Assembly: GCA_030737875.1 (NCBI GenBank) | Contig: CM060915.1 | Span: 362,201,863 to 362,265,862 of the forward strand | Reading direction: 5' to 3' | From: Allium sativum | Lineage: Eukaryota; Streptophyta; Magnoliopsida; Asparagales; Amaryllidaceae | Length of the DNA: 64,000 nucleotides | Shown: in pieces, positions 1 to 14,006 of the stretch | Position numbering within the stretch: position 1 is the first letter of the stretch | Layout: each line of letters begins with the position of its first letter | Notes under the pieces: generated by a model | Seen by the model: the letters and a program-made list of their open reading frames with translations, nothing else | What the model was told of the DNA's origin: nothing | Databases searched by the model: none | Translations under genes and position numbers: made by a program

Positions 1-1602
1 TTGCACGGTGTGAATTGCCTGTGTGGCATGCTAAGATGCAGTGATCAGGGCTTCTGTTGAAAAGCAAAGTCTTGTGGTGATGATCAAAACCCCGCCTGTG
101 TGGCGTAGCTTTGTGTATAACGTGAAATCGCGAGCCTCACACCCAGTATGAACCAGAAACGGGAGGAAGGACCTCAGGGAGGACATGCATTTCTTTCTAG
201 TTAGAAGTGGCGTCAGTGGTTTTACACGCCCTGACGAGTTTGACTTATGTGGTTGTTACTGTTGCGAGGCGCCTCGGTTAGATCGGACGATCCGGGTCCG
301 ATGGAGTCATTCGTTGGCTCATTTACACCCCAAAGGGTGGGGAAACGCAGTGTTCAGGAATTTTAATCCACATCGGTGGACCGGCCCTGACGATCCAAGG
401 GCCCACCTGAGTCTGGGTCCTGAGTCTCGGGCTAGAGAGTCTCGAAGTCGGTAAGGACTATCTTTTGCCTTGGTTCATGACGAAAATCCAATTTCCAAAT
501 ACATGACTGTGCGGTTTTGATAGTATATATATATAGCGACATGATATATGGCACCCATGGCGTCTATGATTGATAGTTATGATTGAAATTGTTTTTGAAA
601 CATATAAACACTAGTAATAATATCAAATGCTTTTGTTTTATTCATATCAAGCATATTTTGGCCATTATAAGGTAAAACTCTATCCTCCAGTTTGCGTTGC
701 ATTGTGTGATGGGAACTGAGTCTTATAATGGCTTCGTTTTGATAAAAAGAATTGCGATGTTTAAAAGAATGATTTGTTTTAAAGCATTGGCAATCCAATG
801 GAGTAAACCCGTTCCACGAAAGTGGCATGGTCCTGTGATTAGCCATATTTGAAATATGTTGAGTAGATTTCTCATACCAGTCCCATGACTGACTCGTAGT
901 TTGTTTCACTTTCAAACTCGAGTGCCCCTTTTTCTACACGGGCAGCCTTGTATTCAGGTTTAGCTGGCTCTTTCTGGATAGCTGGAGCTGAAGATGGATT
1001 CTATCATTTATCTATTTTATGTTGTTCAGCTCCTATTGAACATTATGTTTGTTTTCCGCTGTAGACATTTATGTATAGCTGAACTGTATTTGAACTAAGT
1101 ATGATCCTGTATACTGTGTAACTCTGATGATTACTTTTATCCAGTGTATTCACTGTACATTATCTGGTGTATTTATTTAATTCTGTTCTGCTATTATCTG
1201 TTTCTGTGTTATATTCCAAAAATTACCCTTGTCTCCGTCTGTACGGGAAATGGGGTCGTCACACTATGTTCCACACGGGCAGCTAGTAGTTTTGGTTTTT
1301 GCAGATATTTCTTTTCCCAGGATCCTGGATTTACAGCTGGAGCTATATTCAGAAAGCTTTGTATCTGTGTATCTCTTTCAGTTGCGTTATGTATTATTTT
1401 TCCACTGCTATGTAATGTATTTAATCTCTGGTATTTTTCTGATGTATATTATTTATTCATAATCTGTTATATTCTTGTACTCTGATGTAATTGTCGTACT
1501 AGCAATGAAATGTTCTGTTGTTTGTGTTCCAATTAGTCTTGTTCTCAGAGCAATCCGCCTTCCTGTTCGGTTTAGGCCGACCTGGAAGTTCGGGTCGCTA
1601 CA
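1..1602 (+). mobile_element. 3' part of a giant-LTR retrotransposon LTR, cut by the window edge
   Basis: This stretch is the reverse complement of the outer parts of the 15749-22325 LTR. For example, 1-480 matches 16500-17000 read backwards. It ends with CGGGTCGCTACA at 1602, the expected CA terminus of this family (TGTAGCGACC on the other strand). No primer-binding site follows 1602, so this is a 3' LTR or a solo LTR rather than a 5' LTR. The 5' end and the target duplication lie outside the window. A diverged partial tandem duplication of about 335 bp seems to lie at 925-1262 and 1263-1602, both starting near ACACGGGCAG. The open frames inside (for example 1144-1485) have no recognisable domain and I do not treat them as genes. 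Confidence 0.8.
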
Positions 1603-1999
1603 TCTCTTCTCTTTCCAATGATGAAAATAACAACATCACCATAGCACCTCTCACCCAAGATAATGAAGGAGGGGAAGTCATAAAAGCGGATCCAATCATC
1701 GGTGGAGATGGATGGGTGGAGGTTCCAAGAGATGTATGAATAAATAAACTTGTTTGATTTGATTGGTATAGTGTGTTTTGAATTTGAATTTAAAACCTTG
1801 TAAATAATTGACATACTTTGTAAATATTGGTTGGATTGTTTGTTTGATCTGAAATTTTCAATTATTGCATTGATTATACTCTTGTTTAGTTTACTTAATA
1901 GAATTACAATAATATAGCCATAGATTTAGGGGGAGTCATAGACTTCAGAAGAGTTATAAATTCAATAGGAATTATAGGATTAGTCCCTATGACCATTCA
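1603..1999 (+). other. DNA flanking the giant-LTR insertion; at least its right part is Copia 3' internal sequence
   Basis: The right part contains a TTTAGGGGGAGT tract and reads directly into 13803 once the 2000-13802 element is removed. There further AAGGGGGAG tracts lead to a Copia 3' LTR, so 1900-1999 is Copia internal sequence just upstream of its 3' LTR. Repeated purine tracts before the 3' LTR are typical of SIRE-like Copia elements. The left part has an open frame ending at 1739 (about 45 residues after the LTR junction, acidic, ending GWVEVPRDV and a stop) followed by AT-rich DNA resembling a 3' UTR. I do not recognise this peptide. It could be a Copia accessory frame or a fragment of a host gene. 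Confidence 0.5.
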
Positions 2000-4900
2000 T
2001 GTAACGACCCTCCCTCCCGGTGTCGATCCATATCGATCGTCAAACCGACTTAAATCGAAACAAAAAGGTGGATACGCTAACTTTGGGCGAACAACATATC
2101 AGAACAAGTAACATAAGACTTTTATAAATATCGTAATACTGTTACATCAGAGTACAGAATATCAGAGTACATCGAAAATAATACGGCGGAAAATAAATTT
2201 ACAATAAATGGAATACAATGTAGCGAAAACAAATAAACTAACACAGTGGAAGACTATCAATGCTTTGGACACAGCTTTAAGCTTCGATCCAGAATCCTGC
2301 TAAATGAAATAATCTGCAAAACTAAACTACTGGCTACCCGTGTGGAAAATATGGGCACCTAGAGTTTAGGTTGAAACAATAAACTATGAGTCAATCATGG
2401 GACTGGTGTGAGGACTCAAAACAGTTATTAAATCTTTTACTTAAAATTGGGTAAATCACGGGACTATGCCGTATAACACGGAACGGGTTTACCCACATGA
2501 ATACCAGTGCCCAAACAACAATTAATAATAGTCATATGGATCTACAATGCATCACACAACATGCAATTTTCCAATCTACCCATTTAGGCTTAATCCCCAA
2601 ATCTAGATTTTTCGAAATCCAATTCACTTTACAAAAATTATTTCTTGGGACTTTAATTCTCGATTCTCATTTCAAATAATTTGAAATACATATCTAGCTT
2701 TATATAAAAGTAGATTTCACTTCGGGATCTCAAACCAAAATCTTTGGAAATATGAATTCCAACACATAACAATGCATACAAACAATTATGCAAACAAATA
2801 CCGGGCTCCCCTTAGACAAGGAAAAGGGTACGCACCTCACCAACTCGATATATAAATGTGCACCTCCTACTATGGAGCAGGATACACTGACGATGCACAA
2901 TCCTACGCCCTTGGGGACTACAACGCCATCTCACCCATACTTTTAGTCATCCGGGTTACCAGAATCATTAGCCACATGCTAAATCATTTTTATATCCAGA
3001 AGTAGGGAAAATTATTTCACAACATAATAATCACAAGTAATTTTCAAAATATAGTACTTTACATTAGCAATTCACATATATGATCAGTCACTATTAATCA
3101 CATAACCTTTGTGCTCGTATGTCTCAAAGAAGGGTGTTAAGCAAGAGAATAAATTCTCCGCCACTAAACAGATATACCATCAATAGCAACTAATTGGTTA
3201 TGTGATGAACTTCAATGTCAAACACATAATACATTTCGAAATCATTTCGACAACATCGGGTTTAGCCCTTGAAATCCTTTCTGTTTTATAAAACACTTTT
3301 ATAAAACTTTCCCTGTCCAAAATCGGGAATACATTTCTTTTCACTTAAGAAAAATATCATTTCAAAGTCATTCATTAAGTTTGAAATGAACTAAGCAACA
3401 TCGATAAACTTCTCATAGTCAAACCGTGAATTGTTTCAAAAGATATTAGCATACAACCATTTCTACCCAACCCATAGCTAAATGTAAAAGCATATTTTGC
3501 TCATAAACTGGTCGAGCACCATCCAAACAGTCAATCCATCCCAATCAATATCAAAAATCAAGTGTATTTGGTTTATACCTCATTTCATGTTTTGGTAAAT
3601 TTAATCACCATTCATTCATTTAAATCTAATTAAAGATTTTTTAAAACTCTATTTAGTTTCAATCTCTAAAATCAATACTTAATGATTGTTCAACTTTCTG
3701 GAAATTAGTCTTGGTTTTAACTGGGTTAAAGAACCAATGTCCGTTAAAACAAAGTTCACGATAAACCTAAAATCATCTTCCATCAAAATAGAATCTTCAC
3801 GGAAATCATAACATTATATAATATATATAAATTTCCTTATCAAACTAATACTATAAGTGGAATAGCGGCAAGGACTTTTAAATTCCATAAATAGTAACAG
3901 TCTTCATTCATAGATGCTCATCTCGATTATTACCAAATCAAATTCCATTCAATTCCAATTTAATATTTTAAATTTGAAAACTTTACTTTGGAAAATTTCC
4001 ATTAATCTTATTCAAACGATTATAAATTCCAAATATTATCTTCACTGTTAATTGGGTTACAGAATGACTGTTATTTATATCACTATTCACGGTTAACCAA
4101 AAATCCAATTTCAATTCAGTTCCAATTAAATACTAATTAATTGGTAAACTTCTCCAAATCTTAATTAAAAGATTTATTCTTTTCCCAACTGGTTTAAGAA
4201 CAGTGTTATTTAAGATACCATTCATGATGAACCCAAAATCCAATTTGATATTTAATACAAGGCTCTAAACAGAAATTATATCAGCTTACATTCAATATCA
4301 AATTCTGAAACCAACACATAACATATAGGGAATAACGATATATATCTATCTTCCAAATTCCTCCATAATATCTGTATAGTCATGGAATCCAATATCGAAA
4401 TATCCCCAAGGCGATTTCTATTCAACTCCACTTTAATTCATACATTGGAAATTATGGTTAGATTAAAACCATTCTCAAATCCAGTTTATTTATTTAAAAA
4501 TGTTGGATTATCTTTCTAGTTAATAACTAGTTCATTTTGACAAAAATATCTTTTATTTTTCCAAACTTGGAATTTTTCATCCAAACTCTTTCCAAATCAT
4601 TTATTATGATTTTACAAAAAAATTCCATATTTTTAATAATTTTATTAAGGCCCGTACAGTCGATTTCCATAAATGGCCATCGAACTACATTTACAACGAC
4701 CTTTTTCAAAACTGACTTCGACATATTTTAAAAGCTAACTATTAGATTTCAAATCTCTTATTATCACCGGAAAGATCCTTCCGATATGAACCCAACAGTT
4801 CCGGTATTAGGAGAATCCGACGGTCGGATCTCCCGTTACATCGATTCGAAGTTAATGGTCAAAATTCGCGAACGGTCACTGCGCGGTGTGTTTTATTCAA

Positions 4901-7367
4901 GCCATATATATATTTATAATTCATCGATTTTCGTTCAAAACGTATTTAAAAAAATCGTTTATAAATTCGTTTTAAAACTATTCCCACTTCTATTTCAATT
5001 TAAAATCAAAATTGAATATTCTATATCATTATAATATTAAAATGATAATATTTTCAAAATATTAGATTTTGAAATCACTTTTTTATATTCATTATAAAAT
5101 GAATAAAATCGACAGAAAATCCCGTTCATGTTAAAATGGTGTATAACAACTTAACACGGCTTCACATTTCAATTTTTCGTGTCCATCCTTAATCAGACAT
5201 CAAAATCACAGATTATTCACTGAATATTGTTTTAAAATATTCATTAATTCTAAACTAGAATCAGACTCAATCAATTACCATATAATTTCAGTTATATGGA
5301 TTTCATACATCGCATGTATACAATAATAATGATAAACAATCATTAAAAATTCATACAACATCCAGAGTGCATTTTACCATTGTATAAGCATTAAAATAAA
5401 TAAATAACGCTTATACTGTCTGTCAACCCATCGATTGACATACGGCTAAACAATTAGGATTAGTGTATGTCAAATGTCATCCCAATACCAGTGTTGGGTT
5501 TTCAAACAACAAATACTGATTATTATTTGTGCAGTTGGGCGACATGTAAAATTTATCATCCCAATCAATATTAGTTAAATAGGTGTACATAAACAAACCG
5601 TCCGATTTGTAAATGAATATTTATTTTATTTTATTTTCGTGATAATTTTATATATATGTTATATAAATAAATTTATATACAACACTATTAATCAATGACA
5701 ATCCCAATCACTATTCAAACAAACAAGCAACCATGGTCTGTATAAAAGAAATAGTGTCACGAGCTACTAAGCCTCGTCTGCAACCTATTATATAATAACT
5801 GTAAAATAATTTGAGTGAGAGAGAGTTATGACAGTCGGTTTCCTCTCCGTCATTCTTTATTGGACGGTTTGAATTTAATTCTACCCTAAATTCTAACAAG
5901 CTCTAAATTTAACTCGGTTAGTCTTGTTGTGAAGCTTTCGTCCCCACGATCGCAACAGATCCTGTTTCACGCGATTTGGAGTTCGTATGAAAAAGATATG
6001 ATTTTATAAAGGTTAATTACATTTAAAGTTAATTAATTAAGAAATTAAGAAATTTTAGTTACCTTCCTTCTCTAATTAATTTGGCCGAACTTCGAAACCC
6101 ATTGATGGAAACTTGGGCTCAAGATTTCATGAACTTCGAGATACTGGAGGATGATCGGACTGTTCCCCCTTGTTCGCCGTCGTGAGAGCTACCTGCGCCA
6201 CCTCCTTTTATCGAGCTTGATGTCGGTCTGACACCGGAATTCGCCTAGCAACGGTCAGACTTTGGACCCACGATGCACTCAAAATATGAAACGATACTCG
6301 ATCCTGCCCATTGGATGTGTAGAACACTCGTTCCTCTTCGATTTCGCTAAGAAAATTCCTTGATTCAATGCGCGGATTTGAAGATCGGGGGCGATTTGGT
6401 TTCGAATGGAATCCACCATGAATCGGTTTTTGAACGATGGCTGGTTTTAGGAAAATGAATTAGGGTTAAGGAAAAATCCTATTGGCCTATTCTATTTTTA
6501 GTATTAAATTTATTTTATTCTTTTAATTTCGAAAATACCCTTTAACCCATAAGAACTCCAAATAAAACCCAACGAATGTCGCCCCCAACTAAATACCCCC
6601 ATTCTGGACATAATGGGATATGTTTCGTAAGCCAATTCGACTGTGTCGATCAGTTTTTATCAAAATTAAAATATAAATCAATATATATTGAATTTGAATG
6701 TACATTTTAATTTACTTGGGCCACATACTTACTCCAAAAATTACAGAAGATACGGTCCTAACAAAACTAATTTCGTCGAATTTGGAGACCATTTGAAAAA
6801 TGGCAATTTTCTGGTTGATCCAATTCAAATTGAAACTGTCAAAACAAGTTTAAATTTACACTCACATATTAATTCCAAAAATTATGAAATTTGAAACATA
6901 ACGATAATTCGACATTCCGGATCCAACAAAAGTGGTTTCGTCGAAAACGGAAGTCGTTTGCAAAATTGCTATTTTTAAGGGCTATATATTATTTAAAAAT
7001 ATATAAAAATTTCATAGCGACTATTTTAAATTTTAAACTAGACATAATTTTCAATTTTAATTATGAAATCTCAAATTTTCACATTCGTTAGAAAGATATA
7101 ATTAAACAAATTCAAATATTTTTTATTTTACTGAAATCCGATTTATTTTAAGTCCTATGCATTCAATTGAAATTTAAAATCGAATTTTCAAACTACCACG
7201 CCATTTCAAACTATATTTATAATTAAAATAAATTTTTACGTTCTAACTTCGGTTTAAATAATTTTTTAGTCATTATTATTTAAAATAAATCATTTTAAAT
7301 ATTCAAAATCCATTAAAATAGCTAAAATTAAAATTTTAAATTGGTTCAGAAATTCTGGGTTGTTACA
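2000..7367 (-). repeat. 3' LTR of the 2000-13802 element
   Basis: This LTR is 5368 bp, beginning TGTAACGACCC and ending GGGTTGTTACA on the + strand. The two ends form a near-perfect terminal inverted repeat. It aligns end to end with 8412-13802. Its interior is AT-rich and non-coding. It holds three hairpin units (3723-3768, 4053-4098, 4190-4233), a conserved block at about 4649-4890 shared with all other long copies here, and a diverged internal duplication near 6761 and 6923. Confidence 0.88.
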
Positions 7368-7380
7368 ATCTCCCCCACTT
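7368..7380 (-). promoter_or_regulatory. Polypurine tract of the older giant-LTR element
   Basis: AAGTGGGGGAGAT on the minus strand directly abuts the 3' LTR start TGTAACAACCC. This is the expected position of the plus-strand primer for reverse transcription, and it fixes the orientation of the element. Confidence 0.85.
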
Positions 7381-8396
7381 AAAATCTTTTCTTACTTAAA
7401 AAGGAACGAAGCTGAAAGTTGTTTAACTAACCAATTCAACTTTCATTGTGGCTTTCATTCTTCAACTTTCCATTTTCTAAGAATTTTCTAATTTCTCAAA
7501 AATTTGGTTAATACCCTGAATTTTTGAAAAATTTCACCATAACCTCCTTTGTACGAGCTGATCGGTAAAACCGCAACTTGCCACACAAGCCCCTCATTAA
7601 TCCAAAAGAAAAAGAAAAGGCCAAGCGGCTCATAAAATCATCAAAACCCAAGAAAATAGTAAACATGTACCTATTTGACGGGCATACAATTTTATTCCTC
7701 TTCTTAGCTTCCATGCTATGACCTGTTCATTATATGTACATGTACATATTTGCAGTTCCAATCAATTTTCAATTCAGTTCAATATTTGACTCTATTTGGC
7801 TAAATTTACCTTTCATTCTCTTACTGGTTTTATCATTCCAATATTTTAATTAGTTGAACTAATAATCACACATAGCAACCAACCATCAGTTAGTAGTTTA
7901 GCTTTTCAATAAGATAACTTTAACATATAGTTAAAGATCATATTTCAGTGCCAAATCACAAACAATAAATTCTAACTATGTTTTGGTCCTCACACCAGTC
8001 AATTGGAAATATATAGATATCCCACTTTCGAAACTCAAACATAAATACTGATGATGTCCAAACATCACCAAAATCATCCCCGGGCGACTAGAGTGTGATT
8101 CTATATCTATCTAGTATATTTGAGACTTTAAGCACACGTTAATTACGCGTATATTCAAAATCTTCATATACTCGATTGTCCAAAATAAAATAAAATAAAA
8201 TACTTAAATACGTATACTAAGTATAAACTTTCAAAATCAAATTTGTTTTTAATAAGTAATACTATTCTAACTCATTCTAAGATACTACTGATCCTATCTC
8301 TAACGAGTCATACTTATAGGATGTTACTAATCTTATCTCTGATGAATTATTTCGTTTGGTTCTGATGTGCCTTGTTCTAAAGCTCTGTAAACCAAA

Positions 8397-8408
8397 GCTC
8401 TGATACCA
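8397..8408 (-). promoter_or_regulatory. Primer-binding site, initiator-Met tRNA type
   Basis: On the minus strand this reads TGGTATCAGAGC, which is complementary to the 3' end of plant initiator methionine tRNA. It lies three bases after the 5' LTR. This is the standard minus-strand priming site of many plant LTR elements. Confidence 0.9.
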
Positions 8409-8411
8409 AAC

Positions 8412-11304
8412 TATAGTGACCCTCCCTCCCGGTGTTGATCCAAATCGATCGTCAAACCGACTTAAATCGAACAAAAAAGCCGGATACGCTAACATTGGGC
8501 ACACAACACATCAGAACAAGCAACAAAAGACTTTTATAAACATCATAATAATGTTACATAAGATTACAGAATATTAGAGCATATCGAAAATAATGCAGCA
8601 AAAAATAAATTTACAATAAATGTAATACAATGCAGCGGAAACAAATAAACTAACACAACGGAAGCACAGCTTTAAGCTTCGCTCCAGGATCCTGCTAAAT
8701 GAAATAATCTGCAAAACTAAACTACTTGCTGCTCGTGTGGATAATATGGGCAACCAGAGTTTAGGTAGAAACAATAAATTCTGAGTCAGTCATGGGACTG
8801 GTGTGAGAACTCAAAGCAGTTATTAAATCTTTTACTTAAAATTGGGTAAATCACAGGACCAAGCCATATAACACGGAAGGTGTTTACCCCTACGAATACC
8901 AGTGCCTAAACAACAACTAATAATAGTCATATGGATTTACAATGCATCACACAACATGCAATTTTCTAGTCTACCCATTTAGCCTTAATCCCCAAAATTA
9001 GATTTTTTGAAATCCAATTCACTTTACAGAAATTATTTCTTTGGACTTTATTTCCGGATTCTTATTTCAAATCATTTGAAATGCATATCTAGCTTTATAT
9101 CAAAGTAGATTTCACTTCGGGATCTGAAACCAGAATATTTGGAAATATGAATTCCAACACATAACAATGCATAAAAACAAGTATGCAACCAAATATTAGG
9201 CTCCCCTTAGACAAGGCAAAGGGTACGCACCTCACCGACTCGATATATAAATGTGCACCTCCCACAATGGAGCAGGCTGCACTGACGATGCACAATCGCT
9301 CGCCCTCGGGGACTATACCGCCATCTCACCCATACTTTTAGTCGTCCGGGTTACTAGAATCTTTAGCCACATACTAAATCATTTATATATTCTGAAGTAG
9401 GGAAAATCATTTCATAACATAATAATCACAAGTACTTTCCAAAATATAGTACTTTACATTAGCAATTCACACATATGATCAGTCATTATTAATCACATAA
9501 CCGTTGAGCTCGTACGTCTCAAAGAAGGGTGTTAAGCAAGGGAATAAATTCTCCACCACCAAATAGATATATCATAATTAGCAACTAATCGGTTATGAGA
9601 TGAACTACAATGTCAAACACATAATACATTTCGAAATCGTTTCGACAACATCGGGGCCGGTTTAGTCCTCGAAATCCTTTCTGTTTTATAAAACATTTTT
9701 ATAAAACTTTCCTTGTCCAAAATTGGGAATACATTTCTTTTCACTTAAGAAAAATATCATTTCAAAATCATTCATTAAATTTGAAATTAACTCAACAACA
9801 TCGCTAAACATCTCATAGTCAAATTGTGAAGTGTTTCACAAGATGTTAGCATACAAATATATCTACCCAATCCATTGCTAAATGTAAAAGCATATTTTGC
9901 TCATAAACTGGTCGAGCATAATCCAAACAATCAATCCATCCCAATCAATATCAAAAACCAAGTGTATTTGGTTTATATCACATTTCATGTTTTGGTAAAT
10001 TTAATCACCATTCATTCATTCAAATCTAATTAAAGATTGATTAAAACTCTACTTAATTTCAATCTCTGAAATCATTACTTAATGATTGTTCAACTTTCTG
10101 GAAATTAGTCCTGCTTTTAATTGGGTTAAAGAACCAATGTCCGTCAAAACAATGTTCACGATAAAACCAAAATCATCTTCCATCAAAATTGAATCTTCAC
10201 AGAAATCATAATAGTATATAATCGATATAGATTTCCATATCAAACTAATACTATAAGTGGAATAGCGGCAAGGCCTTTTAAGTAACGGTCTTCAATCATA
10301 GGAGCTCATCTCGATTATTACCAAATCGAATTCCGTTCAATTCCAATTTAATATTTTAAATTGGAAAACATTACTTTGGAAAATTTTCATTAGTCTTATT
10401 CAAACGGTTATAAATTCCAAATATTATCTTCACTGTTAATTGGGTTAAAGAACGATTGTTATTTAAAACATTGTTCAAGGTAAACCAAAAATCCAATTTC
10501 AATTCAATTCCAAATAAATATTAATTAACTGGTAAAATTATCCAAATCTTAATTAAAAGATTTATTCTTTTTTCTACTGGGTTTAAGAATGGTGTTATTT
10601 AAGACACCATTCATGACGAACCCAAAATCCAATTTGATATTAACTACAAGGCTCTCAACAAAAATTGTATCGGCTTACATTCATTATCAAATTCTGAAAC
10701 CAACACATACCGTATGGGGAATAACAATATATATATATATTTATCTTCCAAATTCCTCCACGGTACCCGTATAGTCACGAAATCAAATATCAAAATATCC
10801 CGAAGATGATTTTTATTCAACTCCATTCCATTTCATACATTTGAAAATTCTAGTTAGATTAAAACCATTCTCAAATCCAATTAATTTTTTGAAAAACATT
10901 GGATTATCTTTCTAATTAATAACTAGTTCGTTTTAATAAAAATATCTTTTATTTTTTGAAACTTGGAATTTTTCACCCAAACTTTTTCCAAATCATTTAT
11001 TATGATTTTACACAAATGTTCCATATTTTTAATAATTTTACTGAGGCCCGTACAGTCGATTTCCATAAATGGCCATCGAACTACATTTACATCGACCTTT
11101 TTCTAAACTGATTAGGACATATTTTAAAATCTATCCATTATATTTCAAATCTCTTATTATCACTGGAAAGCTCTTTTTAATACGAACCCTATGGTTTCGA
11201 TTTTATGAGAATCCGATGGTCGGATCTCCCGTTACATCGATTCGAAGTTAGTGGTCGAAATTCGCGAACGGTCGCTGCGCGGCGCGTTCTATTCTGGCCA
11301 TTAA

Positions 11305-11335
<31 letters not shown>

Positions 11336-13802
11336 GTTGGTTTTCATTCTAAACGTATTTTAAAAAAAGTCGTTTATAAATTCGTTTTAAAATGATTCCC
11401 ACTTCTATTACAATTTAAAATCAAAATTAAATATTCTATATCATTATAATATTAAAATGATAATATTTTCAAAATATTAGATTTTGAAATCACTTTACGA
11501 TATTCATCATAAAATGGATAAAATCGACAGAAAATCTCGTTCGTGTTAAAATGGCGTTTAACTACTTAACACGGCTTCACATTTCAATATTTTCGTGTCC
11601 ATCCTAAATCGGACACCAAAATCACATTTTGATTTTTCACTGAATATTATTTTAAAATATTCGTTAATTCTGAACTGGAATCAGACTCAATCAATTACTA
11701 TATAATTTCAGGTATATGGATTTCATACATAGCATGTATACAACAATAATGATAAACAATCATTTAAAAGTCATACAACATCCAGAGTGCATTTTACAAC
11801 TGTATAAGCATTAAAATAAATAAATAACGCTTATACAGTCTGTTAACCCATCGATTGACATACAACTATACAATTGAGATTAGTGTATGTCAAATATCAT
11901 CCCAACACCCATGTGGGATTTTCAAACAACAAATACTTATTATTATATATGCAGTTTGTGATGTGTAAAATTTATCGTCCCAATCAATATTAGTTAAATA
12001 GGTGTACATAAACAAACCATCCAATTTGTAAATGAATATTTATTTTATTTTCTTCTCATGATAATTTTATATATATATATATTATATAAATAATTTTATA
12101 TACAACACTATCAATCAATGACAATCCCAATCACAATTCAAACAAATAATCAACCATGGTCTGTACAAAAAAGAATAGTGTAAGGAGCTACTAAGCCCCG
12201 TCTGCAACCTATTATATAATAACTGTAAAATAATTTTAGTGAGAGAGAGTTCTCATAGTCGGTTTCCACTCCATCATTCTTTGTTGGTCGGTTTGAATTT
12301 AATTTTGCCCTAAATTCTAACAAGCTCCAAATTTAACCCGGTTAGTCTTGTTGTGAAGCTCTCGTCCCCACAATCGCAATGGATCAAGTTTCAGGCGATT
12401 TGGAGTTCGTATAAGAAAGGTATGATTTTATAAAGGTTAATTAATTAAGTAATTAAGAAATTTTAATTACTTCCTTCTCTAATTATATCGTCCGAACTTT
12501 GAAACCTACTGATGGAAATTAGGGCTCAAGAATTCACGAACTTTGAGACACCGAAGGATGATCGTACTGCTCCCCCTTATTCGCCGTCGTGAGAGCTACC
12601 TGCGCCACCTCCTTTTGACGAGCTCAACGCCTGTCTGACATCGGAATTCGCCTCGCAACGGTAAGACTTTGTACCCACGATTCACCTAAATTACAAAATG
12701 ATACTCGATCATGGCTGTTGGATGTGTAGAACACTCGATCCTCTTTGATTTCCCTCAAAAAATTCCTTGATTCAATGCGCGGATTTGAAGATCGAAGGCG
12801 ATTTGGTTTCGAATGGAATCCGCCGTGAATCGGTTTTTGAACGATGGCCGGTTTTAGGAAAATGAAGTAGGGTTAAGGAAAAATCCTATTGGCCCATTTT
12901 ATTTTTAATATTAAATTTTTTTTATTCTTTTAATTTCGAAAATACCCATTAATCCATACGAACTCCAAATCAAACCCAACGACTGTCGCTCCTAGCTAAA
13001 TACCCCTATTCCGGATGTAATGGGATATGTTTCGTAATACAACTCGACTGTTTTGATCAATTTTTATCAAAATTAAAATATAAATCAATATATATTGAAT
13101 TTAAATGTACATTTTAATTTACCGGGGACACATATTGACTACAAAAATTATAGAAAAATTATATCTAGCTATGTTTTGACGTTATGGTCCTAACAAAACT
13201 AATTTCATCGAATTTAGAAACCGTTTGAAAAATGGCCATTTTCTGGTCGATCCAATTCAAACTAAAACTGTCAAAACACATTTAAATTTACTGCGCACAC
13301 ATATTAATTCCAAAAATTATGAAATTTGGAACATAATGATAATTCGACATTCCAGATTTAACAAAAGTGGTTTCGTCGAAAACTGAGGTCGTTTGAAAAA
13401 TGGCTGTTTTTAAGGGCTATATATTATTTAAAAATATATATAAATTCCATAACGACTATTTTAAATTTTAAACTGGACAAAACTTTCAATTTATATTATG
13501 AAATCTCAATTTTTCACATCAGTTAGAAATATGTAATTAAACAGATTCAAATATTTCTAGTTTTACTGATATCCGATTTATTTTGAATCCTATGCATTCA
13601 ATTGAAATTTAAAATCGAATTTTCAAACTACTGAGCCATTTCAAACTCTATTTATCATTAAAATAAATTTTTACGTTCTAACTTCGATTTAAATAAATTT
13701 TTAGTTGTTATTATTTAAAATAAATCATTTTAAATATTCAAAATCCATTAAAATAGCTAAAATAAAAATTTTAAATTGGTTCAGAAATTTCGCGTTGTTA
13801 CA
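8412..13802 (-). repeat. 5' LTR of the 2000-13802 element
   Basis: This LTR is 5391 bp. The + strand left end has mutated to TATAGTGACCC, where the other LTR has TGTAACGACCC; the right end is intact (GTTGTTACA). Hairpin units lie at 10123-10168, 10442-10487 and 10579-10623. A TA dinucleotide run near 11306-11328 lies beside the conserved GC-rich block (about 11255-11290) that may mark the core promoter on the minus strand. Confidence 0.87.
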
Positions 13803-13992
13803 ATTCATAAATTTAGGAGAAGTATATATATATTCATACATTTTGTTGATGACAAAGAGGGACAAATTATAGAATAAGTATAGTTTAAGGGGGAGTTGGA
13901 AGGAATTCCTGGTGAAAGATGGAGTAACCAAAGAACCAGATTGATAGGTAATATCAGGTATGAATATTTTATAAACAAAGGTTGTCATCATC

Positions 13993-14006
13993 AAAAAGGG
14001 GGAGAT
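13993..14006 (+). promoter_or_regulatory. Copia polypurine tract
   Basis: AAAAAGGGGGAGAT lies immediately before the LTR start TGTTGG. It follows the GTCATCATC context usual in plant Copia elements. Confidence 0.88.

Larger units (their letters stand above)
7368..8411 (-). mobile_element. Non-coding interior of the older giant-LTR element
   Basis: This is the whole internal domain, only 1044 bp. It begins (minus strand) at the primer site and ends at the polypurine tract. It aligns over most of its length with 22326-23366 of the younger element, including a conserved AAAGAAAAAGAAAAGG-containing block (about 7605-7630 and 22560-22580). The longest frame (7508-7714, minus, 68 residues) has no recognisable domain. 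No gag, protease, reverse transcriptase or integrase motif is present. Conservation between two old subfamilies suggests packaging or priming signals rather than coding. Confidence 0.8.
2000..13802 (-). mobile_element. Complete LARD-like retrotransposon with giant LTRs (older copy)
   Basis: This is a complete 11.8 kb LTR element in minus orientation, with a perfect 5-bp target duplication ATTCA at 1995-1999 and 13803-13807. Two LTRs of 5368 bp and 5391 bp flank only 1044 bp of internal DNA. On the minus strand the order is 5' LTR (8412-13802), TGGTATCAGAGC primer site (8397-8408), short non-coding interior, purine tract AAGTGGGGGAGAT (7368-7380), then 3' LTR (2000-7367). No gag or pol is visible, so movement would need enzymes from another element. 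The purine tract context, clearer in the 15749 copy, resembles Ty3/gypsy Tekay/Del chromovirus 3' ends; that assignment is inference. The LTRs differ by roughly 10% over the first 100 bp, and one terminus has decayed to TATAGTGACC. The element is therefore clearly older than the 15749 copy. It sits inside a Copia element. Confidence 0.88.

Noticed and set aside
8277..8504. Minus-strand frame crossing the primer site and LTR junction
   Set aside because: It spans functional non-coding signals, is not kept in the sister element and has no domain.
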